64,000 bases of DNA. Source: Xiphydria camelus. Lineage: Eukaryota; Arthropoda; Insecta; Hymenoptera; Xiphydriidae. The stretch is taken from the NCBI GenBank assembly GCA_963678675.1, contig OY783198.1, positions 12,844,580 through 12,908,579 of the forward strand. Reading direction: 5' to 3'. Below the pieces are notes generated by a model. The model did no database searches and was not told the DNA's origin. It saw only the letters and a program-made list of their open reading frames with translations. The position numbers and the translations under genes are program-made. Positions 41,401 to 51,060 of this stretch are shown here, piece after piece. Every line of letters begins with the position of its first letter. The first letter of the stretch is position 1.

Positions 41401-43647
41401 TCCCGCACCACTGCGGGCCGGATCAGGCCGCCTTCGGGAGGCCGAGGCACCCTGTCGAGGGGGTGGGGGAACTAAAGGGTGAGCCCGCCCGGGCGCCCGG
41501 GGACCATCGACGAAACCACCACCATGACCACGTTGCGAGGGACTTACCGGACGCTGAAACGGTGCGGTCCGGTCGCGACGCGAAGAATTGAATCCGCGAT
41601 GCCCTCCCACCTCAGTCGTACCTCTAGCGTCGCGCGGTGGCGCGTCAGGTCGGCGCTCCAGACCTGCTGGGGCCCATGTCGACGCCGTTGCCACCCTCGT
41701 CGTCCTCGTGGCAGCTGCTGGTGTTGTTGCTGCTGCCGCTGCTGCTGCTGGTGGTGTTGCTGCAGCAGCTGTCCGGGGGGAGTCCTCGATGCGACCCTCT
41801 GGTGTTGATCGGGCCGCTGGTGGTGGTGAGGGCGGTGGCCTCGCAGCCGCCTCCGCCCGGACTCTCCTCCGGATCTCCTCCTCTTCTTCGTCCGGGACCT
41901 CCCGACTTCCCGCGTGGTACTCGACGACCCCTGCGAGATACTCACGGGTCGCCGAGTATCTCCTCCTTACTGCCTCCAGTTCGGGCGTATGAGGCAGTAC
42001 TTCCACCTCCGGGGGAGCAGGTGTTTGAGGAAAAGAGGTGTTCCGCCAGAACACCTCGTCGTCGCTCGACGACGACGACGACGATCCGCTAGATATTATA
42101 ACGGATCGCCTGGGACGACCAGATCTTAAGACCCTTGGTCGTCCCGCGACGGAGAGGGTGACAGCTCCGTCGCTGAGGCGTCTGGCGGGGATCTCTCTCA
42201 CCTCTTCCTCGCTCCCGGCACCCGCATCTGGTGTTACGGCGGGCGCCTCTTCCGGTATCTCCTCCTCTTCCTCCACGATCACGTCCTCCATCCTTGGTGG
42301 TGTTCGGGGGGGACTTATCCTCCCGGGATGGACGGCCGTAGAACAGATCGGCCCGCCACATACCGAGGTGGTAATGGTAGTGGCGGTGATCGTGGTTACC
42401 GGGCTGGAGGTGGGTATCTGGATGTCGCTGGGCGGGGTCGTCGGAGGGTCCGGGATCCTCTCGAGGACGACGAAGGGCTGCCTTCCCTGAAGCAGCTGTA
42501 ACCGTTGGCGGATCTCCTGCCGCTGCTGCTCCAGGGTCGGCACTGTTGTTGTCGTGGTCGACGCTGTTGCTCCCTCGCTGGCGACGGGGGCGACGACGGG
42601 TGTGGGGGGAGTTGCGACGACGTCCGCGAAAGTCGTCCCAGCAGTGACCGGTGGTGACCTCCGGAACTGCTGCCGCGGGCGCTCCGGTGACCGATCCTCG
42701 GTGGCCGCTCTTGTTCTCCTAACCTTGCTCCTCGTGACTCTTGGGGACACAGGCGGGGCGCTGGTCGCACGTCCTCGCCTGGTCGTCACTCCTCGCGTGG
42801 TGGTCGTCTGCGAGGGACGGGTGGAAGTCGGCGCAGAGGTGGTCGTTGCACCGCTTCCACTCCGTCGAGGAGGTGGAGTTGGTCCCCGGCCAGAGGATGT
42901 TGATGGACCGGGGCGGGGGGAACTAGATGTCCGCGTTCCCCCGAGCGCGCTCCGCATGGTATCGGCTCCTCGGATGTTCGGCCTCTGGGTCGACGCTCTT
43001 GATGGACCCCCGCTCAAAGATGTAGATGGCGAGGGTCGAAGGGGGACGGTGACTCCCGTCGCCCCGGCAGTCCGCACGAGGTGTTGTGTGGCTGGGACCT
43101 GCCGCGTCGGCCCAAAGGTCAACGTCATTTGCGTCGCTGCTCCTCCCGTCCTCCTTGTGGTAGCGATGGAGGCTGCCACGGTGGTGGTCGTCGTGGCCGA
43201 GGTCGATGGTGGTGTCCTCGTGGCACCCGTCGTCGTCGCCGTCGCACTTATCGCCGCTCTTAGAGTCCTTACGCCCGCGCTACGTGTAGTAGTCGCGGGG
43301 CGAGAGCTCGCGGGGGCGGAGGTATTTACGCCAGATGTGCTGGCGGTCGATTGGGAGGGAGCTGTCGAACGGGGATGCGATCGCTCGAAATGCGCCTTAA
43401 CGTCTTTAAGGGCATATCTACCCTTTCCGACGAAGGAGCACTGCGAGCACGCATATTCTATGTAAAGCCCCGCATGAGCCGGCTCATTATTCCTGGCCAT
43501 AAGGGCCAGGTGCTTCGACAGCTCCGCATTCCCTTTAAAACTCCCCTTGGAGCGAATTAAGCCCGAACCGCCGTAGCAGACCGGGCATCGAAATACCTCC
43601 GGTAGAGGTACCTCGATCCTCAGAGGAACGCGTGGTGGTGTCGCCAT
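38416..43647 (-). CDS. U2-specific non-LTR retrotransposon protein, copy 6
   Basis: 1743 aa, the shortest intact product. It lacks ten residues in the Thr-rich part of the linker because of a 30-bp in-frame deletion near 41686. RT and endonuclease residues are intact. Unusual residues are S for N in PIVFSLALEP just after the QGCPLSP motif, C for R in SDECEEL, T for A in the knuckle (CGSTLETL) and H for Y in SSWHASMMRR. The C-terminus is LEPESND. Confidence 0.93.
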   Translation of the reverse strand: MATPPRVPLRIEVPLPEVFRCPVCYGGSGLIRSKGSFKGNAELSKHLALMARNNEPAHAGLYIEYACSQCSFVGKGRYALKDVKAHFERSHPRSTAPSQSTASTSGVNTSAPASSRPATTTRSAGVRTLRAAISATATTTGATRTPPSTSATTTTTVAASIATTRRTGGAATQMTLTFGPTRQVPATQHLVRTAGATGVTVPLRPSPSTSLSGGPSRASTQRPNIRGADTMRSALGGTRTSSSPRPGPSTSSGRGPTPPPRRSGSGATTTSAPTSTRPSQTTTTRGVTTRRGRATSAPPVSPRVTRSKVRRTRAATEDRSPERPRQQFRRSPPVTAGTTFADVVATPPTPVVAPVASEGATASTTTTTVPTLEQQRQEIRQRLQLLQGRQPFVVLERIPDPPTTPPSDIQIPTSSPVTTITATTITTSVCGGPICSTAVHPGRISPPRTPPRMEDVIVEEEEEIPEEAPAVTPDAGAGSEEEVREIPARRLSDGAVTLSVAGRPRVLRSGRPRRSVIISSGSSSSSSSDDEVFWRNTSFPQTPAPPEVEVLPHTPELEAVRRRYSATREYLAGVVEYHAGSREVPDEEEEEIRRRVRAEAAARPPPSPPPAARSTPEGRIEDSPRTAAAATPPAAAAAAATTPAAATRTTRVATASTWAPAGLERRPDAPPRDARGTTEVGGHRGFNSSRRDRTAPFQRPVSPSQRGHGGGFVDGPRAPGRAHPLVPPPPRQGASASRRRPDPARSGAGGLGVPRGAGGVGPGRVNAQPTLPDGSAPQPPFSETECVELIEAAEAVSSIDELEALARRLATRFQAATPAGPGASGARNAPRRGGGRPRRRRAAEDTNPERVADHSDQPDPPLPPPMDRVSRATHIQRLYRQDPRRAFREVMQGPTVQCAVPRDRVLHHFEEVYRRREDPEGLVGGWPTEPPLQDDNDALVSPFSQLEVLRRLKNAANTAPGPDGLTYRDLRRVDPGACVLTAVYNACRRLEAIPEGWKTSNTVLVYKKGDQDDLSNWRPLAMGSVLAKLFAAVVADRLTVWATRNGRISPSQKGFLKYEGCYEHSFVLQEAIQDARRTGKEVVVAWLDLRNAFGSVPHVSIAAALEGAQVPASLRRLVASMYRGATTRVRTADGFTPEVNIQSGVKQGCPLSPIVFSLALEPVLRALASSDAGYDLRGTRLNTLAYADDLALVASDPAGMRLLLSAAERAAQRIGLHFNPAKCATLHMNCRRGRRVLPTVFPLQGEPVRALSDRDEYPHLGTPTGANVSQTPIKALVDIVECLKAIDASLLAPWQKFDAVAKFVLPRMDFGLRGMRMEKGPLGEVDRQLKRLAKGWFHLPQRASAEVVFLPPSLGGGGLLPLADLADALTIAHAFRMLTAEDEVVRTIASSGLRAAVRKRLGREPCMDDVAEYLSGSLEGDFARHGGDVKSLWTSARDAARRQSTKLGVRWTWSDECEELAIVLRATRDRSTIVPPAARSQIVHRMRVALVEYYRGTLLAKRDQGKVHEVSGRAKWSNHFLRTGGFTRFADWRFIHRARLNVLPLNGARPWEANDKRCRRCGSTLETLPHVLGHCTPHSNAIQRRHDAIVDRIVKAQQLPGVVTTNRPVAGVVGELAQLRPDIVIRDDRSRVITILDVTVPFENRLQSWDEARARKYAKYAPLADQLQAQGYRVVVDAFIVGALGSWYWGNEKVLRWLRISSWHASMMRRLIVSDTIRWSRDIYVEHLTGARQYAPLEPESND

Positions 43648-44703
43648 CTCGCAGTGGTCGGAGTGTCTTAACCGGGAACTTAACCGACGGTTAAGCTAAT
43701 CTAACTAGGAGAGGGTACTCTAGGGGATTCGCCAGGCGGCGTGACGGTTTCCCGCCACACACCGACCAACTCCTCGCACTAGAGGGGATAAGGAAGATGG
43801 CGGCAACTGGCGCGCGGGAGTCACTCCTCAGAGTGGCTCGCACGATAACAGCTGTCACCACCCGTGCAAAGAGGTTAGGGACACCGATGGGCACTTAGCC
43901 GCAGGGATCGCTCCTAGGAGCGACGCGCGCAGCAGAGCGCCTAAACACCGGGGGAGGTTAGAAGGGAAATGTCAGATAGGGTTAGGTCGCCTTACAGCAA
44001 CCGACACTCGGATGCCTTAGAGCAAAGCTCGCTGGCAGGCGAGTGGGGGCTGATGGAAGGGAACCGGGAAATTCAAAAGGGTTAAAACCGATTCCTCCCT
44101 CGATTACTCCCTCCCGTTACCGGTAAGGAGCTCGATTGAGGAAAGGGAGTTGGACGACTAGGAGGGGGAAAGAACACTCTACTTACCTCCGACCACTTAA
44201 CGTTGGGACGGCGACTGCGTCCTCCGGTAGCGCCTCCAAGGGGGTTATCCGCGAACACTCCGCACTCGCGAACTCTCTGCGCGGCACACAGAGGGACAGC
44301 ACAAATAAATTAACCGACACTGCACGCAGTTACCGACACTACACCGCGCGACACTGAACTTACTCTAGACACTTAACACAGAAATAAAACTTAGACTAAT
44401 CGCTTCCCGACCGAGCGTAAGATAAAAGTCGCGAAAAGCGCGAAAAATAAAATCAAAGTTAAAATTCCTCCGGAGAGTGTAAAGGCTCTCAGGAGGAATG
44501 ACTAGAATAAACCTAAGTCCCTAAATTCAAACGGGTGTAGAGAGCCCGGAATAATTATAAGTCCTATAAAGAGTACCGCGACACCGGTAAAATTGGTCGC
44601 GGCAGGGACAAGGTATGGAAAACTGATTTTTGGTAAAGGTGGATGGCCTTGCCGTTCCTCAAACCTTATTAAAGGGAGGAATATGAAATTGGAAAGGATT
44701 ATT
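43648..44703 (-). other. Leader of copy 6
   Basis: 1056 bp. Palindrome cttaaccgacggttaag at 43679-43695. The 16-bp palindrome tcgctcctaggagcga near 43908-43923 is perfect. Extra hairpin at 44429-44443. The switch from copy-3-like to copy-5-like sequence lies between about 43880 and 44290. Inverted U2-like blocks start at 44620. Confidence 0.75.
43787..43857 (-). promoter_or_regulatory. Candidate internal promoter block, copy 6
   Basis: GATAAG at 43787-43792 and the YY1/Pho-type word at 43794-43804 are exact. The palindrome is mutated in one half to TAACAGCTGTCA (43846-43857), the only copy with this change. Confidence 0.35.
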
Positions 44704-44852
44704 GGGCCAGTCCTGGAGGTACTGCAATACCAGGCCAACCCGCGGCAAGGCCGGAGCGAGCTCCCGTCACCTCACCCACCTCCAAAAATCAGTTTAATAT
44801 ACTGGATTCCCAATGGGAATCGTATCAGATATTAAGCTGATAAGAACAGATA
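44704..44852 (-). pseudogene. U2 snRNA 3' fragment, unit 7
   Basis: 149 nt, the common sequence. Junction gataaacgcc, shared with unit 5 only. Confidence 0.93.
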
Positions 44853-45792
44853 AACGCCATTTATTGAAAATATACATTAACAATAAAAATGTGTTCCCCC
44901 GGAGGAACAATGCTCCCCCGGGGGTAAGATAAATGGCGCAGGCGCCACGAGAAAAGAAATACAAAGAGAAATAAACATAAATATCGATACAAATATAAGG
45001 GGGGCGGCTAATTACCCACCCCCCACTATTGGGGGCCCGTCGTTTTAAAGAATATCGATTTATTTGTGCTGACGGGCCCTTACAATATTATATCAATAAT
45101 CCCCCGCCGCTTCTTGCAGCAGACAGGGGATGTGACGCCTTATCTGCGGACAAACACAGGACGACACCAACAGAAATCCAGCGGCACCCGGTGACCAGCC
45201 ACCCCCCGACCCATCTTTTAATGGACCGAGGCCGGCCGGCCCCGGGGTACCAGCTCCACCGCACAACAAGGACAAACGGGACAGCACATGGACAAAACAG
45301 GACAAAACACGGTGCGGTGGGCAACACATATCTTAAAACAAACCAGGTAAGTATAATAAAATCATGAGTAGACGGTAGATTATTTAAGTTAAATTCGATT
45401 AATTCGTAATAATAGTTATAATATAGAAAAAAGAAGAGGAAAAGTACCGTCTATAGTAATATTAATAAATAATACGTAGAGTAAAATAAGGTAATTGTAA
45501 TTATATTCTATTCCAAGGAGGGATAGGTCGGCTACGCAGATGTCTCCTCAATTTTGTTTAGTACATCCCATGAATTAATAATAAAGCTATAGACAAAATT
45601 AGGTTAAGTTAAATCAATGTACAATATTAACTAGGTAGTCAGCGAAGCGGTAAATGACGATGAATGAGGTGAGCTTGATGGATGAAAATATGTACAATAG
45701 GTGAATGTAATGGGATGAGCATGAAAAGTTAAAAGAGCGCTGCTACCTAACTGAGCCAACCCTTCCCAAGACCAAGGCAGGAGGGGAAATAT
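44853..45792 (-). other. 3' UTR of copy 7
   Basis: 940 bp. The covarying stem is 45033-45041/45071-45079. The variable block runs from GTAAGT (45347-45352) to CTAG ending at 45634, but its interior (for example ccaaggagggataggtcgg near 45513) is not found in the other units. The flanking conserved edges are retained. Confidence 0.78.
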
Positions 45793-48700
45793 CTATGCAT
45801 CGTTGTCGATTTCAGTTGCTAGCGGTGCATACTGCCTAGCGCCGGTAAGGTGTTCCACGTATATATCGCGGGACCATCGGATCGTGTCCGAGACAATGAG
45901 TCGGCGCATCATCGACGCATACCACGAAGATATTCGTAGCCATCTCAACACTTTCTCATTGCCCCAGTACCACGACCCGAGGGCACCCACGATAAAGGCG
46001 TCAACCACAACTCGGTACCCTTGCGCCTGCAGCTGGTCCGCCAGGGGCGCGTACTTGGCGTATTTCCGCGCTCTGGCCTCATCCCAAGACTGCAGACGGT
46101 TCTCAAAGGGCACCGTCACGTCCAAGATGGTGATGACACGTGACCGGTCGTCCCGGATAACTATATCCGGCCGAAGTTGTGCCAACTCCCCAACCACCCC
46201 TGCCACAGGGCGGTTCGTGGTCACGACACCAGGCAGTTGCTGAGCTTTAACGATCCGATCGACGATCGCATCGTGCCGACGCTGAATTGCGTTTGAATGA
46301 GGAGTGCAATGTCCGAGCACATGGGGTAGTGTCTCGAGGGTGCTCCCGCACCGCCGGCATCGTTTATCGTTCGCCTCCCAAGGCCTAGCTCCGTTCAGAG
46401 GCAAGACATTGAGACGCGCTCGATGAATGAAACGCCAGTCGGCGAAACGCGTAAAGCCGCCAGTCCGGAGGAAATGGTTAGACCACTTCGCCCGTCCCGA
46501 CACCTCGTGGACCTTACCCTGGTCCCGCTTCGCCAGCAAGGTTCCGCGGTAGTACTCGACCAGCGCAACCCTCATCCGGTGCACTATCTGCGAGCGTGCG
46601 GCTGGTGGTACGATCGTCGATCGGTCACGAGTCGCTCGCAACACGATCGCCAGCTCCTCACGTTCGTCAGACCACGTCCAACGCACGCCGAGCTTCGTTG
46701 ACTGCCTCCGGGCGGCGTCACGTGCCGAGGTCCAGAGGGACTTAACGTCCCCCCCGTGCCTGGCGAAATCCCCTTCCAGCGAACCGGAAAGGTATTCCGC
46801 CACGTCATCCATGCACGGCTCTCGGCCGAGCCGCTTCCTGACCGCCGCCCTCAACCCGCTACTCGCGATTGTTCTCACCACCCCATCCTCCGCCGTCAGC
46901 ATTCTGAAGGCGTGTGCGATGGTGAGCGCATCCGCGAGATCAGCTAGCGGAAGTAGCCCTCCTCCCCCCATAGATGGAGGTAGGAAGACCACTTCCGCGC
47001 TCGCGCGCTGAGGGAGATGGAACCAGCCTTTCGCCAGTCTTTTCAGTTGGCGGTCGACTTCACCGAGTGGCCCTTTCTCCATCCTCATTCCCCTTAGACC
47101 GAAGTCCATACGCGGCAGCACAAACTTTGCTACCGCGTCAAACTTCTGCCAAGGGGCGAGCAACGAGGCATCAATCGCCTTGAGGCACTCAACGACGTCA
47201 ACGAGCGCCTTTATTGGGGTCTGGCTCACGTTGGCACCGGTGGGCGTACCCAAGTGGGGGTACTCGTCGCGGTCCGATAACGCGCGAACGGGCTCTCCTT
47301 GGAGAGGGAACACAGTCGGCAGCACCCGGCGCCCTCTTCTGCAGTTCATATGAAGAGTGGCACATTTGGCCGGGTTAAAGTGCAAGCCAATCCGCTGTGC
47401 TGCCCTCTCCGCTGCGGACAGGAGGAGTCGCATCCCGGCGGGGTCGCTGGCAACCAGCGCAAGGTCGTCCGCATACGCCAGAGTGTTCAACCTCGTCCCG
47501 CGTAAATCGTACCCCGCATCCGAGGATGCAAGGGCACGAAGTACGGGCTCGAGAGCGAGGTTGAACACTATGGGGCTCAACGGGCAACCTTGTTTTACAC
47601 CCGACTGGATGTTCACCTCCGAGGTGTAACCGTCCGCAGTTCTCACCCTCGTCGTGGCCCCTCGGTACATGCTCCCCACCAAACGGCGGAGAGATGCAGG
47701 CACCTGGGCACCCTCTAGCGCGGCTGCAATGGAGACATGGGGGACCGAACCGAAAGCATTTCGGAGGTCCAACCACGCCACCACTACCTCCTTTCCAGTC
47801 CGACGTGCGTCCTGAATGGCCTCCTGAAGCACGAAGGAATGCTCGTAGCATCCCTCGTACTTCAGGAAGCCCTTCTGTGAAGGCCTGATGCGGCCGTTGC
47901 GCGTCGCCCATACGGTGAGGCGATCGGCCACGACGGCGGCGAACAGCTTGGCGAGAACCGAGCCCATCGCGAGCGGGCGCCAATTACTGAGGTCATCCTG
48001 ATCCCCTTTCTTGTACACCAAGACGGTGTTGGAAGTCTTCCAACCCTCAGGGATCGCTTCCAGCCTGCGGCAGGCGTTATAAACCGCAGTCAGGACACAC
48101 GCACCGGGGTCAACCCTTCGCAAGTCGCGATAGGTAAGACCGTCGGGTCCAGGCGCGGTATTAGCCGCGTTCTTGAGCCGACGGAGTACCTCCAGCTGAC
48201 TGAAGGGTGACACCAGCGCGTCGTTATCGTCCTGCAAAGGGGGCTCAGTCGGCCAGCCCCCGACAAGACCTTCCGGGTCCTCACGCCGGCGATACACTTC
48301 CTCGAAGTGATGAAGAACCCTATCGCGTGGCACAGCACACTGAACGATAGGGCCCTGCATCACCTCGCGAAATGCGCGCCGGGGGTCTTGTCTATACAGA
48401 CGCTGGATGTGAGTCGCACGACTCACGCGATCCATGGGGGGAGGAAGCGGGGGATCAGGCTGATTCGAATGATCAGCCACTCGCTCCGGGTTCGTATCCT
48501 CGGCTGCTCGCCTCCGGCGCGGCCGACCGCCCCCACGCCGGGGAGCATTTCGCGCACCGGAGGCGCCGGGCCCAGCAGGAGTCGCAGCCTGAAAACGCGT
48601 GGCAAGTCGCCTTGCCAGCGCTTCCAACTCGTCTATTGACGAGACAGCCTCAGCCGCTTCGATGAGCTCGACGCACTCAGTCTCGCTAAAAGGAGGCTGA

Positions 48701-51060
48701 GGCGCAGAGCCATCTGGCAGCGTTGGCTGGGCGTTGACCCTACCAGGCCCGACACCCCCGGCGCCGCGCGGCACGCCCAGTCCTCCCGCACCACTGCGGG
48801 CCGGATCTGGCCGCCTTCGGGAGGCCGAGGCACCCTGTCGAGGGGGTGGGGGAACTAAAGGGTGAGCCCGCCCGGGCGCCCGGGGACCATCGACGAAACC
48901 ACCACCGTGATCGTGTAGCGAGGGACTTACCGGACGCTGAAACGGTGCAGTCCGGTCGCGGCGCGAGGAATTGAATCCGCGATGCCCTCCTACCTCAGTC
49001 CTACCTCGTGTGTCACGCGGTGGCGCGTCCGGTCGGCGCTCCAGGCCAGCTGGGGCCGATGTCGACGCCGCTATGGTCGGCGTCGTCTGCGTGGCGGTCG
49101 TTGCCGTCCTCGCCGTCCTCGTGGCAGCTGCTGATGTTGTTGCTGCTGCCGCTGCTGCTGCTGGTGGTGTTGCTGCTGCAGCTGTCCGGGGGGAGTCCTC
49201 AATGCGACCCTCTGGTGTTGATCGGGCCGCTGGTTGTGGGGGCGGTGGCCTCGCAGCTGCCTCCGCCCGGACTCTCCTCCGGATCTCCTCTTCTTCCGCG
49301 TCCGGGACCTCCCGACTTCCCGCGTGGTACTCGACGACCCCTGCGAGATACTCACGGGTCGCCGAGTATCTTCGTCTTACCGCCTCCAGTTCTGGAGTGT
49401 GCGGTAAGACCTCCACCTCCGGGGGAGCAGGTGTAAGAGGAAAAGAGGTGTTCCGCCAGAACACCTCGTCGTCGCTCGATGACGACGACGACGATCCGCT
49501 GGATGTTATTACGGATCGCCTGGGACGACCAGATCTTAAGACCCTTGGTCGTCCCGCGACGGAGAGGGTGACAGCTCCGTCGCTGAGGCGTCTGGCGGGG
49601 ATCTCTCTCACCTCCTCTTCCTCGCTCCCGGCACCTGCATCGGATGTTACTGCAGGCGCCTCGTCCGGTGTCTCTTCCTCTTCCTCCACGATCACGTCCT
49701 CCATCCTTGGTGGTGTTCTGGGGGGACTTATCCTCCCTGGATGGACGGCCGTTGAGCAAATCGGCCCGCCACATACCGAGGTGGTAATGGTAGTGGCGGT
49801 GATCGTGGTGACCGGGCTGGAGGTGGGAATCATTACATCACTAGGCGGGGTCGTCGGAAGGTCCGGAATCCTTTCGAGGACGACGAAGGGCTGCCTTCCC
49901 TGTAGCAGCTGTAGCCGCTGGCGGATCTCCTGCCGCTGCTGCTCCAGGGTCGGCACTGTTGCTGTCGTGGTCGGCGCTGTTGCTCCCTCGCTGGCAACGG
50001 TGGCGACGACGGGTGTGGGGGGAGTTGCGACGACGTCCGCGTACGTTGTCCCAGCGGTGACCGGAGGCGATCGCTGGAACCGCTGCCTCGGACGTTCGGG
50101 AGACCGATCCTCTGTGGCCGCTCGTGTTCTCCTTGCTTTACTCCTCGTGACTCTTGGGGACACAGGCGGGGCGCTGGTCGCACGTCCTCGCCTGGTCGTC
50201 ACTCCTCGCGTGGTGATAGTCTGCGAGGGACGGGTGGAAGTCGGCGCAGAGGTGGTCGTTGCACCGCTCCCACTCCGTCGAGGAGGTGGAGTTGGTCCCC
50301 GGCCGAAGGATGTTGATGGACCGGGGCGGGGGGAACTAGATGTTCGCGTTCCCCCGAGCGCGCTTCTCATTGTATCGGCTCCTCGGATGTTCGGCCTCTG
50401 GGTCGACGCTCTTGATGGACCCCCGCTCGAAGATGTAGATGGCGAGGGTCGAAGGGGGACGGTGACTCCCGTCGCCCCGGCAGTCCGCACAAGGTGTTGT
50501 GTGGCTGGAACCTGCCGCGTCGGCCCAAAGGTCAATGTCATCTGGGTCGCTGCTCCTCTCGCCCTCCTGGTGGTAGAGATGGAGGCTGCCACGGTGGTGG
50601 TCGTCGTGGCCGAGGTCGATGGTGGTGTCCTCGTGGCACCCGTCGTCGTCGCCGTCGCGCGTATCGCCGCTCTTACTGTCCTTAAACCCGCGCTACCCGA
50701 GGTAGTCGCGGGGCGAGAGCTCGCGGGGGCGGAGGTATTTACGCCAGATGTGCTGGCGATCGATTGGGAGGGAGCTGTCGAACGGGGATGCGATCGCTCG
50801 AAATGCGCCTTAACGTCTTTAAGGGCATATCTACCCTTTCCGACGAAGGAGCACTGCGAGCACGCATATTCTATGTAAAGCCCCGCATGAGCCGGCTCAT
50901 TATTCCTGGCCATAAGGGCCAGGTGCTTAGACAGCTCCGCATTCCCTTTAAAACTCCCCTTGGAGCGGATTAAGCCCGAACCGCCGTAGCAGACCGGGCA
51001 TCGAAATACCTCCGGTAGAGGTACCTCGACCCTCAGAGGAACGCGTGGTGGTGTCGCCAT
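45793..51060 (-). CDS. U2-specific non-LTR retrotransposon protein, copy 7
   Basis: 1755 aa and uninterrupted, with full zinc-finger, RT, knuckle and endonuclease ligands. Private changes include V for I at residue 11, R for S in GRIRPSQKGF, G for A in LVGSMYRG and G for E in AEDGVVRT. T replaces A in the knuckle, as in copy 6. The acidic stretch of the linker reads EEEEETPDE. The C-terminus is LATEIDNDA. Confidence 0.93.
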   Translation of the reverse strand: MATPPRVPLRVEVPLPEVFRCPVCYGGSGLIRSKGSFKGNAELSKHLALMARNNEPAHAGLYIEYACSQCSFVGKGRYALKDVKAHFERSHPRSTAPSQSIASTSGVNTSAPASSRPATTSGSAGLRTVRAAIRATATTTGATRTPPSTSATTTTTVAASISTTRRARGAATQMTLTFGPTRQVPATQHLVRTAGATGVTVPLRPSPSTSSSGGPSRASTQRPNIRGADTMRSALGGTRTSSSPRPGPSTSFGRGPTPPPRRSGSGATTTSAPTSTRPSQTITTRGVTTRRGRATSAPPVSPRVTRSKARRTRAATEDRSPERPRQRFQRSPPVTAGTTYADVVATPPTPVVATVASEGATAPTTTATVPTLEQQRQEIRQRLQLLQGRQPFVVLERIPDLPTTPPSDVMIPTSSPVTTITATTITTSVCGGPICSTAVHPGRISPPRTPPRMEDVIVEEEEETPDEAPAVTSDAGAGSEEEEVREIPARRLSDGAVTLSVAGRPRVLRSGRPRRSVITSSGSSSSSSSDDEVFWRNTSFPLTPAPPEVEVLPHTPELEAVRRRYSATREYLAGVVEYHAGSREVPDAEEEEIRRRVRAEAAARPPPPQPAARSTPEGRIEDSPRTAAAATPPAAAAAAATTSAAATRTARTATTATQTTPTIAASTSAPAGLERRPDAPPRDTRGRTEVGGHRGFNSSRRDRTAPFQRPVSPSLHDHGGGFVDGPRAPGRAHPLVPPPPRQGASASRRRPDPARSGAGGLGVPRGAGGVGPGRVNAQPTLPDGSAPQPPFSETECVELIEAAEAVSSIDELEALARRLATRFQAATPAGPGASGARNAPRRGGGRPRRRRAAEDTNPERVADHSNQPDPPLPPPMDRVSRATHIQRLYRQDPRRAFREVMQGPIVQCAVPRDRVLHHFEEVYRRREDPEGLVGGWPTEPPLQDDNDALVSPFSQLEVLRRLKNAANTAPGPDGLTYRDLRRVDPGACVLTAVYNACRRLEAIPEGWKTSNTVLVYKKGDQDDLSNWRPLAMGSVLAKLFAAVVADRLTVWATRNGRIRPSQKGFLKYEGCYEHSFVLQEAIQDARRTGKEVVVAWLDLRNAFGSVPHVSIAAALEGAQVPASLRRLVGSMYRGATTRVRTADGYTSEVNIQSGVKQGCPLSPIVFNLALEPVLRALASSDAGYDLRGTRLNTLAYADDLALVASDPAGMRLLLSAAERAAQRIGLHFNPAKCATLHMNCRRGRRVLPTVFPLQGEPVRALSDRDEYPHLGTPTGANVSQTPIKALVDVVECLKAIDASLLAPWQKFDAVAKFVLPRMDFGLRGMRMEKGPLGEVDRQLKRLAKGWFHLPQRASAEVVFLPPSMGGGGLLPLADLADALTIAHAFRMLTAEDGVVRTIASSGLRAAVRKRLGREPCMDDVAEYLSGSLEGDFARHGGDVKSLWTSARDAARRQSTKLGVRWTWSDEREELAIVLRATRDRSTIVPPAARSQIVHRMRVALVEYYRGTLLAKRDQGKVHEVSGRAKWSNHFLRTGGFTRFADWRFIHRARLNVLPLNGARPWEANDKRCRRCGSTLETLPHVLGHCTPHSNAIQRRHDAIVDRIVKAQQLPGVVTTNRPVAGVVGELAQLRPDIVIRDDRSRVITILDVTVPFENRLQSWDEARARKYAKYAPLADQLQAQGYRVVVDAFIVGALGSWYWGNEKVLRWLRISSWYASMMRRLIVSDTIRWSRDIYVEHLTGARQYAPLATEIDNDA

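Larger units (their letters stand above)
37454..44703 (-). mobile_element. Utopia-like element copy 6 (intact, mosaic)
   Basis: A full-length copy with an open frame and a patchwork origin. Its 3' UTR and proximal leader match copy 3. Its distal leader matches copies 4 and 5. A stretch of the RT region near 40240 matches copy 8 (cacctccggtgtgaaacc, giving GFTPEVN). Confidence 0.92.
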
